Source: Planctomycetota bacterium
GTDB lineage: Bacteria > Planctomycetota > B15-G4
Direction: 5' to 3'
DNA length: 13,249 nucleotides
Assembly: GCA_003644265.1 (NCBI GenBank)
Contig: QNBX01000129.1
Coordinates: forward strand, 1-13,249
Part shown: positions 6,860 through 13,249 of the stretch, piece after piece
How positions within the stretch are numbered: position 1 is the first letter of the stretch
Layout of the letters: each line of letters starts with the position of its first letter
Notes under the pieces: model-generated
The model's input: only the letters and a program-made list of their open reading frames with translations
What the model was told of the DNA's origin: nothing
The model's database searches: none
Made by a program: the position numbers and the translations under genes

Positions 6860-7644
6860 CAGGCGGGCCCGCCCGGCCCCTCAGGAATGGGTCGGGGGCC
6901 TGCGGGCGTGCGATTCAGCCGGATCTTGCCGGCCGCGCGACCCAGCCGGATGTGGAACCACATGCGCGCCAAAGTCCACAGGGTCTTGGGGATGTGGCTG
7001 GGGCGCACGGAGGTGTGCCCCGCGGTGCGCGGGTAGTGACGCACGCCCTTCTCGACGATGCGCGCGCCCATGCGCGCTACGCGGGCCACCATCTCGGTGT
7101 CCACGAAGAAGTCGGTGGACTTGAGTGTGAGCACGTCGACCACGGGCCGGCTGAAGAGCTTGAACGAGCAGTCGACGTCGCGCACGGGCATGCCGAACAG
7201 CACGCGCACCATGCGGTTGTAGGTCCACGAGAGCAGGCAGCGCAGCACCGAGTCGTAGCGGTACACGCGGAACCCGAACACGCAGTCGGCGCCCGCCATG
7301 AGCGGCACCAGATTCGACAGCTCGCGGATGTCGAACTGGCAGTCAGCGTCGGTGAAGAAGATCAGCTCGCCGCGACTCTGGTCGAAGCCGGTGGCCAGAG
7401 CACGGCCGTAACCCTGGTTGGTTCCCAGCCGGATCAGGCGCACCCGCGGCTCTTGGGCGACGAGTTCCTCCACCACGCCGGCCGTGCCGTCGGTGGAGCC
7501 GTCGTCCACCACCAGCAGCTCCCAGTCATCGAAGGCCCCGGCCAGGTAGTCGATGCACTGGGTCACCGCCTGGGCAATGCCGGCTTCCTCCTGGTAGGCC
7601 GGCAGGACCACTGTGATCGACTGGAGGAATCGGGGGGGAGCCAT
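6859..7644 (-). CDS. Family 2 glycosyltransferase (dolichyl/polyprenyl-phosphate sugar synthase-like)
   Basis: A 261-residue GT-A enzyme and first gene of the operon. ITVVLPAYQEEAGI (10-23) is the nucleotide-binding start. VVDDGSTDGT (45-54) binds the nucleotide sugar, GYGRALATGFDQSRGELIFFTDAD (78-101) includes the metal-binding acidic motif, and RDVDCSFKLF (155-164) is the later conserved block. VDTEM (181-185) contains the likely catalytic acidic residue. This pattern is typical of polyprenyl-phosphate mannose/glucose synthases, which charge a lipid carrier from a nucleotide sugar at the cytoplasmic face. No trailing pair of membrane helices is present, so it is a soluble DPM1-type form. 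The ATG at 7644 lacks a clear Shine-Dalgarno sequence but fits the family N-terminus. Together with the GT-C enzyme at the end of the operon it makes a plausible carrier-charging and transfer pair. Confidence 0.88.
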   Translation of the reverse strand: MAPPRFLQSITVVLPAYQEEAGIAQAVTQCIDYLAGAFDDWELLVVDDGSTDGTAGVVEELVAQEPRVRLIRLGTNQGYGRALATGFDQSRGELIFFTDADCQFDIRELSNLVPLMAGADCVFGFRVYRYDSVLRCLLSWTYNRMVRVLFGMPVRDVDCSFKLFSRPVVDVLTLKSTDFFVDTEMVARVARMGARIVEKGVRHYPRTAGHTSVRPSHIPKTLWTLARMWFHIRLGRAAGKIRLNRTPAGPRPIPEGPGGPA

Positions 7645-7657
7645 GGCTGCGAGAAGT

Positions 7658-7794
7658 CTACTCGCCGAGCACGAGGGCAGGCAGAAGAAGCGCCGATCGC
7701 TCGCCCTGGATCCCGATCGCGCTCACCCGGCGCGGATGTCGAGCTTGTTGAACGCGTCCATGCTGATGGCCGACTTGATCGGGGCGGGGTCCAC
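7658..7794 (-). pseudogene. tRNA-binding-domain (CsaA/MetRS-C-like) stub
   Basis: From GTG 7794 the minus strand reads VDPAPIKSAISMDAFNKLDIRAG then a stop at 7723. ISxxxFxKLDIRVG is the characteristic start of EMAPII-type tRNA-binding domains (CsaA, C-terminal domain of MetRS). An intact domain would continue for about 90 residues. In another frame immediately after, RVSAIGIQGERSALLLPA (about 7735-7680) resembles the final strand region of the same domain, so the middle may be deleted with a frame change; that second half is uncertain. It lies upstream of the glycosyltransferase operon on the same strand, within a 290-base gap with no intact gene. Confidence 0.5.
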
Positions 7795-7935
7795 AGGCGC
7801 TGGGTTCCGGAGAGAGGCTGGAATCGGGTCGTGAGGGGGAGATCGTCGGTGGTGAGGCGCCCCAGGCCTGCCGTGGCGGCGACGGTGCCGCCGGCGAGCG
7901 ATACCCTCCGGGCACCACGACGCGGAGACCGTGCC

Positions 7936-8303
7936 ATGACCTTCGTCGAGCGCTTGGCGGACACGCTGCAACGGGACATCCGATCGCTCCAAGGACAGGT
8001 CCTGGCCTATCCCGACGACGGCTCGCTGTGGACGCTTGTGCCCGGCGTGAACAACTCGGCCGGCACCCTGGCCCTGCACTTGGCCGGCAACCTGCAGCAC
8101 TTCGTCGGCGGCCTCCTCGGGGGCAGCGGCTACGTGCGCGAGCGCGAACTCGAGTTCAGCCGGCGGGACGTGCCCGTGCAGGACATCGTGGCCGAGCTCG
8201 ACGCCGCCTCACGGGCCGTGGAGCTCGGGCTCGCTGGCCGCGCCGACGCGCAGCTGAGCGATCCCTTCCCGCTGGCCCTCGACGACGGCCAACGCAGTCA
8301 TGA
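7936..8303 (+). pseudogene. DinB-family protein, C-terminally truncated
   Basis: ATG 7936 follows GGAGA with 7-base spacing, so the start is intact. Residues 1-117 match the first two thirds of a DinB/DUF1572-type four-helix protein: MTFVERLADTLQRDI, LWTLVPGVNNSAGTLALHLAGNLQHFVGGLLGG, GYVRERELEFSRRD and VAELDAASRAVE, ending with DPFPLALDDGQR. The first metal-ligand region (HLAGNLQHF) is present, but the later helix with its HLxYHxGQ motif is absent. From about residue 121 the frame passes without a stop into a piece of histidine kinase and then into repeat C, ending at a stop at 8587-8589. The fused 217-residue product is unlikely to work. Intact members are metal-dependent, thiol-transferase-like proteins of about 155-175 residues. 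Confidence 0.75.
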
Positions 8304-8307
8304 TCGT

Positions 8308-8391
8308 TGCTCGGTCGACCCCTCCCTCGGTGACGCGCGCGTCGACCTCACCAAGGTGCGCCAGATGCTGTTCAACCTGTTGAGCAACGCT
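8308..8391 (+). pseudogene. Histidine kinase N-box fragment
   Basis: In the same frame as the truncated DinB gene, VDPSLGDARVDLTKVRQMLFNLLSNA matches the start of a histidine kinase ATP-binding domain. The N-box residues N-x-x-x-N (FNLLSN, with the second Asn at residue 151 of the fused frame) are intact. The expected continuation (AAKFT and the G-boxes) is replaced by repeat C starting at 8391. No phosphoacceptor domain precedes it, so this is a fragment of about 28 residues from the middle of a kinase, joined to DinB upstream and to the repeat downstream. Confidence 0.7.
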
Positions 8392-8536
8392 GGGGCGTTC
8401 GCGGCGCCGCGCCCCTCGCCCAAGCCGCCCGGCGAGGGCCTCCTCGAGCCTGCTGGGGCCACGGGCTGTAGGATGGCAGTCGTTCCCCGGGTGAGAGCGC
8501 TCAGCTGCGGGGGGGGCTTTGTTTTTCCTATCCGCG
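8391..8536 (+). repeat. Repeat copy C, complete 146-bp copy
   Basis: Bases 8391-8503 read identical to copy B (113 of 113), and 8486-8536 match copy A at 49 of 51, so C joins the two. It contains the 8-bp hairpin (8413-8420 with 8431-8438), TAGGAT, the CCCGGGTGAGAGCGCTCA block and a run of 8 Gs (8509-8516) before CTTTGTTTTTCCTATCCGCG. The left edge forms a small palindrome with the interrupted kinase codons (AACGC-TGGG-GCGTT, 8386-8399). No open frame in it looks like a protein gene, so it is a non-coding element. Confidence 0.9.
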
Positions 8537-8601
8537 GGCGCAACTCCCTATCTGGCAGCGGGTTACGCCACAGCCGAGTTTATGAATAGGACGGGAGTCC
8601 C
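8536..8601 (+). repeat. Diverged 66-bp repeat, copy 1 (possible IS end)
   Basis: This aligns without gaps to 9034-9099 at 48 of 66 positions, from GGGCGCAA to TCCC. It directly abuts the right edge of repeat C. The block GCCGAGTTTATGAATAGGAC corresponds to GCTGAGTTTCTGGACAGGAC in the other copy. A related block lies on the opposite strand near the transposase (12439-12463). It is probably a decayed insertion-sequence terminus; no terminal duplication is visible. Confidence 0.6.
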
Positions 8602-8732
8602 TCGACTTCCAGGACGAGAACACCCTCGCGGCCTTCACGTTCGGACGCGGTCTGTTCCTGGCGACGTTGCAGCCCTGCGACGGCGTGCAGCCGGAGACGG
8701 GACGGCCTCTGAAGCAGCCGCCGCCGCCGTAG
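8598..8732 (+). pseudogene. C-terminal fragment of a beta-propeller/BNR-type protein
   Basis: After the diverged repeat, an open frame reads SLDFQDENTLAAFTFGRG then LFLATLQPCDG and ends at TAG 8730-8732. The pattern LAAFTFGRGLFLATL is the usual last blade of BNR/Ycf48/sortilin-like propellers (typically xLxAaTfGRGlfxxxL). A stop lies just upstream (8583-8585) inside the repeat, so only the final blade remains. The Pro-run tail (KQPPPP) may be the natural end. Such proteins are normally secreted and large. Confidence 0.5.
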
Positions 8733-9033
8733 GCCGGGCGCTGGAGGGCGCGCGGATTCAACAGGGCGTCTGCCGACCCGGGACGTACCGGAGTCATGGT
8801 AGAGCGGTGCCTCGGACGAGTTCTCGAAGGAGGCGACCGATGCCGTGCTCTTGATGCGACCCGCCACCAGCGTGCGCTCACCCGCCCCCGCGGCCGCGTC
8901 GGGCCGCGATCACGCTGGGCGTCGCGCCGAGGCCGCCAGCAGGTTGCCGAAGGGCAGGTCGACGCGTCACTCCAGCTGCCCGCAGCCATCGGAGAGGCGC
9001 CGCGACACGGGCGCGCAGAAGGCCATCGTAGGT
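8733..9033. other. Non-genic stretch with no recognised gene
   Basis: No complete gene is visible. On the minus strand about 8867-8760 reads RIKSTASVASFENSSEAPLY and continues briefly with protein-like composition, but I cannot assign it to a family and it lacks a plausible full-length frame. Given the fragments on both sides, this is probably more decayed coding DNA. Confidence 0.4.
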
Positions 9034-9099
9034 GGGCGCAAGTCCATGGTTGGTGGCCAGTTTCGGCACGGCTGAGTTTCTGGACAGGACGGGGCTCCC
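9034..9099 (+). repeat. Diverged 66-bp repeat, copy 2 (possible IS end)
   Basis: Partner of 8536-8601 in the same orientation (48 of 66, ungapped). The core GCTGAGTTTCTGGACAGGAC (9071-9090) with GGGGC matches the reverse complement of 12439-12463 at 21 of 25 positions. The 200 bases that follow (9100-9300) hold no recognisable gene; they end with the ribosome binding site of the 996-residue gene. Confidence 0.6.
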
Positions 9100-9290
9100 G
9101 TGTGGTCTACGCAGTTCTACCCACTCGGATCCCGCATCACGCCGTATGGACTCCGAGGGTCTCGATGATCGAGGATCGAACTCACGCCTGCTGCCAGACG
9201 GAGGCGAAAGTGGGGGTCGCGGCGATCCCGGCTGACTCGGTGGCAACGTCGTTGTTGCGACCGTCCTCGATGAAGCCGCGGCCACGGCTC

Positions 9291-9295
9291 GGAGG
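9291..9295 (+). promoter_or_regulatory. Ribosome binding site deciding the start of the 996-residue gene
   Basis: GGAGG lies 5 bases before ATG 9301 and 14 bases before the in-frame ATG 9310. The first ATG is therefore preferred, although either gives a usable signal peptide. Confidence 0.6.
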
Positions 9296-9300
9296 CGAAG

Positions 9301-12291
9301 ATGAAGGTCATGAGTGCGCGCAGCCAACGATATGTCCTCGGCGTACTGGCCATGCTGGTTGGGCTCGCGGGTCCTGGCTTGGCCCAGAGCGGTGGCCCCA
9401 CGGCCTACGTCACGAATCGCAACTCCAACTCGGTCTGGGTCATCGACACGACCACAAACACGGTGGTCGACGTCGTGGCGGTCGGAATGTTGCCGCAGTT
9501 CATCGCGATCACTCCGGACGGAGATCACGCTTTCGTCGGCAATGTCGGCTCCAACGACGTCACGGTGATCGACCTGGCGACCCACGCGGTGGACGCCACC
9601 TTCCCCGTCGGGCTCATCCCGCACGCGATCGACTTCACTCCGGACGGCGTGTTCGCGTATGTGACGAACAAGGACTCCGACAACGTCATGGTTGTCAACA
9701 CCGCGACGTACGCGGTCGTCACCACGATACCGGTGGTCTTCCGCCCCGCCGGCGTCGGGATCATTCCGGACGGGAGCACCGCCTACGTGGCCAACGAGCT
9801 CGCCAACCAGATCTCCGTGATCGATACGGCGACCCAGGCCACGGTGGGGGGGACGATCGCAGTCGGTAGCCGTCCCGCCTGGCTCGCGGTCGAGCCCGAC
9901 GGTAGCCATGTCTACATCCCTCTGCTCGGCTCGAACACCGTGACGATCCTCGATACGGCGACGGACACGGTCACCGGTAGCGTGGCCGTGGGCAGCGCCC
10001 CCGCAGCGGTCGTGTTCCGGCCAGACGGGGCATTCGCCTACGCGTCGAACAGCTCGTCCAACACCGTGTCCGTGATCGACACGACCCTGCAGAGCGTCGT
10101 CGCCACGGTCGCCGTGGGAGGGGCGCCGATCCTGCCGGGAGTCACCCCGGACGGTGCACTCCTGTATGTGCCGAACTCGGCTGACAATACCGTCTCGGTT
10201 GTGGATACGGCCACCAATACGGTGAGTGCGGTGCTGCCCGTCGGCGCGAACCCCTGGGGCGTCGCCGTCGCGGCGGCGCACTCCGCGCTGGAGTTCGACC
10301 AGAACGTGACGAACGAGGTCATCTTCGGCAGCGGCAATCTCAATGGCGGCTTCACGACCGACCGCAACGCGGGCGTCGAGCTGGGATTGCGCGGCAAGGT
10401 CCGCTTCCCCGTCCCCATGAACGTGTTCAACAGCAACGGCGACGGCACCTACACGTTCGATGCCGGTGCGCACACGGGCGGGGAGCCGCTGTGGGCCTTC
10501 GAGTGGTCCGTCAACACCGACCATGACGGCAGCTCGGGGGACTACCTGGCCGACCTGACCTACGAGCTCGGACTGGACTTCGATCCGGGGGCGGGCACGA
10601 ACTACCTGGCGTTCGATCCGATCACGCCCAACGCGGTCATCCCCTATACGCCGCCGGATGCGAACCCGTTTTGGGATCACGCGATCGGTGACAACTCGAC
10701 CGCCAATGGTGCGGGCGCCGTGGCCCCCAACGCGCCGACCTACGCGGCGCTCCTGGCGAACGACAACCTGGCGCAGAACTCGTGGAGGATGGACTTCTTC
10801 ATCGCTCCGCCCTTCACGTTCGACCCCACCGTTCCGGGCCAGTACGAGTTCTACCTGGCCGCCTTCGACGGCACGGGTGCCGAGGTGGCGCGCACGAACA
10901 TCACGGTCTTCGCGCTGGATGCGAACAGCCTGACACTCGAAGCCGCGCCTTGTCAGGCCGACCAGGACCTCTCGAAGGCCGGCGTCCAGGTCGCGGTCGA
11001 GCTGTGGATGCGCAACCTGGCGCAGGACGTGACGGGGTTCCAGGCCTTCCTGGCGTTCGACGAATGGAAGCTGACCTTCGAAGGGGCCAGCAGCTCCTTC
11101 AGCGCCTTGCCCTTCCCGGTCCACATCCAGGGCATGGCGACCGCGAACGTGGCTCCCGGTGAGCTGCGCCTCGACGGGAACGTGGGCGTCGGACCTCCCC
11201 CGGTCAACGCGGACGCCCTGCTGGCGACACTGGTCTTCACGGTCGCCTCCGAGTGCGATCCGGTCTCGCTGGCGTTCGACCTGACGCAGCCCTTCGACTC
11301 CGAGCTGAGCTTCCTGGGCGCTCCCCTCGTCACTGCGCTCGTGGACTCGTCCCCGATCGTGCCCGACGCCACTCCGCCGGTGGTCACCGTGCCGGCCGAC
11401 ATCACGGTGGCGGCCGATGCCGGTGTCGGGACCGGCTGCGACAGCGCTGTCGTGACCTACACGGCCTCGGCCACCGACACCTGCACCGGTGTCACGCTGG
11501 TGTGCACGCCGCCCTCCGGCTCGGCCTTTCCGGCCGGCGCGACGACGACGGTCACGTGCATCGCGACGGACGACTGCGGCAACGTGGACATCGGCGCGTT
11601 CGGCGTGACGGTGACGCTCACCAACAAGGTCAGCCTGGACGTGCAGCTCGTGGGGGTCACGACGGCGACCACGCGCTGCATCCGCTTCGTCGCCGACGAC
11701 TGCGGCGCGACGGCCGACGTCTCCCTGCCGTTCGACGCGACCGGGCTCTTCTCCGGAGAGATCGAGGTGCCCTGCGGCAACTGGACGATGCTCTGCGCGA
11801 AGGACGAGCAGCACACGCAGTGGGACACCACGACCCTGAGTGTGAGCGTTGACGGCTTGCAGTACGAAGCGGACGCGGTCCTGGCGCTCGAGGGTGGGGA
11901 CACGGACAACGACGGTGACGTCGACATCAACGACGTGACCCTGTTCCTGTCGCAGTTCGGGAGCCTGTCCTCGTCCGGCGGCTGCCCCTGGGACGGCGTC
12001 ACCCGCGACGCGGACTTCGACGACGGTGGTGCGGTCGGTGCGATGGACTACGGCTTCCTGACCGCCAACTGGCTGACCGTCTCCGGCTGCGGCTGCTTCG
12101 GGCTGCTGACGAACAGTGAGAACCAGGGCCGTGCCGGTCTCGTCAGCCGCCTGGCAGTCTATTCCGAGGCCGAGCGCGGCGCCGACCTGGACCGTGACGG
12201 CGTCATCGACTGGCGCGACGTCGAACTCTTCGAGCTGCGCCGCGGGCTGCCCCACGTCCTCTCCGCGCGCATGCGCGCCACGACGCGCTGA
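9301..12291 (+). CDS. Secreted multidomain protein: YVTN propeller, cohesin-like, HYR, dockerin-like
   Basis: A 996-residue exported protein, intact. The signal peptide is 1-29 (core YVLGVLAMLVGLAGPGLA, cleavage after LAQ). Residues 35-325 form about seven YVTN-type blades of about 42 residues (AYVTNRNSNSVWVIDT, AYVANELANQISVIDTAT, YVPNSADNTVSVVDTATNTV), each with an xPDG turn. Residues 330-540 are a beta-rich domain (EFDQNVTNEVIFGSGNLNGG, WSVNTDHDGSSGDYLADLTY). Residues 545-680 look like a cohesin-type domain (VAVELWMRNL, FQAFLAFD, NADALLATLVFTV). Residues 689-773 are a HYR domain (DATPPVVTVPADITV through VTCIATDDCGN). Residues 776-862 form another beta domain. Residues 866-985 carry three dockerin-like Ca-binding loops (DTDNDGDVDINDV, DADFDDGGAVGAMDY, DLDRDGVIDWRDV). 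It probably acts in surface attachment or an extracellular assembly. No partner is encoded nearby; the cohesin-like and dockerin-like parts could allow self-association, which is inference. Confidence 0.85.
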   Translation: MKVMSARSQRYVLGVLAMLVGLAGPGLAQSGGPTAYVTNRNSNSVWVIDTTTNTVVDVVAVGMLPQFIAITPDGDHAFVGNVGSNDVTVIDLATHAVDATFPVGLIPHAIDFTPDGVFAYVTNKDSDNVMVVNTATYAVVTTIPVVFRPAGVGIIPDGSTAYVANELANQISVIDTATQATVGGTIAVGSRPAWLAVEPDGSHVYIPLLGSNTVTILDTATDTVTGSVAVGSAPAAVVFRPDGAFAYASNSSSNTVSVIDTTLQSVVATVAVGGAPILPGVTPDGALLYVPNSADNTVSVVDTATNTVSAVLPVGANPWGVAVAAAHSALEFDQNVTNEVIFGSGNLNGGFTTDRNAGVELGLRGKVRFPVPMNVFNSNGDGTYTFDAGAHTGGEPLWAFEWSVNTDHDGSSGDYLADLTYELGLDFDPGAGTNYLAFDPITPNAVIPYTPPDANPFWDHAIGDNSTANGAGAVAPNAPTYAALLANDNLAQNSWRMDFFIAPPFTFDPTVPGQYEFYLAAFDGTGAEVARTNITVFALDANSLTLEAAPCQADQDLSKAGVQVAVELWMRNLAQDVTGFQAFLAFDEWKLTFEGASSSFSALPFPVHIQGMATANVAPGELRLDGNVGVGPPPVNADALLATLVFTVASECDPVSLAFDLTQPFDSELSFLGAPLVTALVDSSPIVPDATPPVVTVPADITVAADAGVGTGCDSAVVTYTASATDTCTGVTLVCTPPSGSAFPAGATTTVTCIATDDCGNVDIGAFGVTVTLTNKVSLDVQLVGVTTATTRCIRFVADDCGATADVSLPFDATGLFSGEIEVPCGNWTMLCAKDEQHTQWDTTTLSVSVDGLQYEADAVLALEGGDTDNDGDVDINDVTLFLSQFGSLSSSGGCPWDGVTRDADFDDGGAVGAMDYGFLTANWLTVSGCGCFGLLTNSENQGRAGLVSRLAVYSEAERGADLDRDGVIDWRDVELFELRRGLPHVLSARMRATTR

Positions 12292-12652
12292 GACTGACGT
12301 GACGCAGGTCGGGGATCAGGTCGCTGGCATCAGCACCGGGAGACGATGACGGCTTACCTCTGTTCGTCCCGCAAGCTCCATCCGCGCTCTCGATCATGCA
12401 ACTTGACCGACGCAACCACGGGATTCGTGACGCGACGGGCCTCGTCCTGTCCAAATACTCGGCCGACAGAGATCAGCGGGTGTTGGCCAGGTGCGGTGAC
12501 GAGTTCGGGATGCTGGGCTGTCATGCGGCGGCCGAGATCGATGGCGGAGTGGTCGCGAATGACCTCATGACCGTGGTGGACGCACACACCCTCGGCGGTT
12601 CAACCAGGGAAGGTTCCGGCTGTCGCCGGGCCGCCAGAGCGGCGCAACGGTG
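12292..12652. other. Non-genic stretch, probable IS flank
   Basis: No convincing gene. Both strands have short open frames (plus 12396-12671, minus 12354-12587). The plus frame contains GGVVANDLMTVV, faintly like the HDFNNLLTV phosphoacceptor box of histidine kinases but without the His; I do not accept it as a gene. The only supported feature is the 25-bp match to the diverged repeats at 12439-12463. Confidence 0.4.
12439..12463 (-). repeat. 25-bp match to the diverged IS-end-like repeats
   Basis: On the minus strand this reads GCCGAGTATTTGGACAGGAC followed by GAGGC, matching 9071-9095 at 21 of 25 positions and resembling 8573-8597. It lies about 190 bases beyond the stop of the transposase gene, in the orientation expected if it marks that element's right end. 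Confidence 0.45.
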
Positions 12653-13249
12653 TCACGCCGCGCGACGGTAGCTCTGGAGGATGCCGCCGAGGCGCTCAGT
12701 GCGTGCAACCGAGCCGGAGCCGGGTTCGCGGTTTGCCTCGATGAGCTGGTTGCCGAGCCCCTGGTGCGGCCGCTCGACGTGGTCATGCTCGATGTCGCTG
12801 GTGATGGCGCGGCGCAGCCCGGCCTCGCCGAAGATCATCATCCGGCCCAGGCAGTCCGACTTGATCGAAAGCACGAAACGCTCGGCGAACGCGTTGCAGT
12901 TCGGGGCTTGGTGTGGGGTCAAGATGATCCTCGTTCCTGCGCCCTCCAGCGTCTGCCGGAAGCTCGGCGTGAACTTCCCGTCTCGATCACAGATGAGGAA
13001 GCGATGCCCGCCAAGGAAACCGTCGCAGGCGTCGGTGAGGTTCCTGGCAACTTGCGCCATGAACACCTCGCCCGGGCTCGTCGTGATCCCTGCCAGGTGC
13101 GTACGGCGCGTGCTCAGGTCGATCACGAAGAGCACGTAGTAGGTCGTCAGTCCGCGGGGCGTCCAGGCCTCGGCCGGGAAGAAGTCCGTCGCTGCGATCT
13201 GTTTCCAGTGGGCCTTGAGGAAGGTCCGCCACGAGGATGCCCTGTCGAG
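12653..13249 (-). mobile_element. Integrase-core (rve) DDE transposase, C-terminal part
   Basis: The frame is open from the window edge to TGA 12653, 198 residues, and lacks only the N-terminal part beyond the edge. It reads RTFLKAHWKQIAATDFF, then YYVLFVIDLSTRRTHLAGIT, then ICDRDGKF and NCNAFAERFV. The catalytic triad is visible: Asp in AATDFF, Asp in CDRDG and Glu in FAERF, with 34 residues between the second Asp and the Glu as in D,D(35)E enzymes of the IS3/IS481-like group. The C-terminal HVERPHQGLGNQLI and ERLGGILQSY are also typical of this transposase type, which is frequent in planctomycetes. Reading it from an internal GTG at 13135 would lose the first Asp and is not a real start. 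Activity cannot be judged without the N-terminal helix-turn-helix and the other end. Confidence 0.85.

Noticed and set aside
4155..8536. Integron attC sites or cassette array
   Set aside because: AAC and GTT at the repeat edges recall attC, but the 7-base sites do not fit RYYYAAC/GTTRRRY (GAGCAAC, CTCCAAC, GTTGGCC), copy C lacks GTT on its right, and no integrase is present.
8878..12255. Open frame of 1125 codons on the minus strand
   Set aside because: It lies antisense to the 996-residue secreted protein, is dominated by Arg/Val/Asp/Gly with no domain, and is a GC-rich mirror of the real gene.
12396..12671. GGDEF or histidine-kinase fragment (CGDEFGMLG, GGVVANDLMTVV)
   Set aside because: The key Gly of GGDEF and the phosphoacceptor His are absent, the match is only a few residues long, and it overlaps the likely IS flank.
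1..13249. CRISPR array, tRNA or rRNA genes
   Set aside because: No regularly spaced short repeats, no cloverleaf and no rRNA-like segment were seen by reading both strands.

Overview
The window is GC-rich (roughly two thirds G+C by eye). It looks like environmental bacterial DNA, most likely from a planctomycete-type organism. The evidence is indirect: large secreted proteins with YVTN propeller, cohesin-like, HYR and dockerin-like modules; a 426-residue secreted protein whose C-terminal region resembles one I associate with planctomycete exported proteins; and an integrase-core transposase of a type common in that phylum. No rRNA, tRNA or CRISPR is visible. The sequence begins inside a 146-bp repeat and ends inside a transposase, so it may be a whole contig that broke at multicopy sequences.

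Layout. 1-736 (minus): a tautomerase gene translationally coupled to a Ser/Thr kinase remnant, which stops at its catalytic loop where the repeat begins. 917-2197 and 2498-3388 (minus): two exported proteins, one with a cadherin/VCBS-like module and one lysine-rich helical protein with a beta-rich tail and a TTG start. 3508-3990 (minus): a nitroreductase pseudogene. 4164-4276: second repeat copy. 4317-7644 (minus): an apparently intact three-gene operon (family 2 glycosyltransferase, SAM methyltransferase, multi-membrane-span glycosyltransferase) with 4-bp overlaps, probably assembling or decorating a cell-envelope glycan on a lipid carrier. 7658-9300: a graveyard of fragments (tRNA-binding-domain stub, DinB head, histidine-kinase N-box, third repeat copy, two diverged insertion-sequence-end-like repeats, beta-propeller tail). 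9301-12291 (plus): an intact 996-residue secreted multidomain protein. 12653-13249 (minus): C-terminal part of a transposase.

The most unusual element is the repeat. Two copies share 113 bp that I read as identical, including an 8-bp-stem hairpin. The copies lie where conserved protein motifs are cut (kinase HRDIKPAN, histidine-kinase NLLSN). The outer boundaries show AACGC on the left and GCGTT on the right. Several neighbouring genes keep a head and a tail but have lost the middle. This fits repeat- and insertion-driven gene decay, but a chimeric assembly is possible and should be excluded first.
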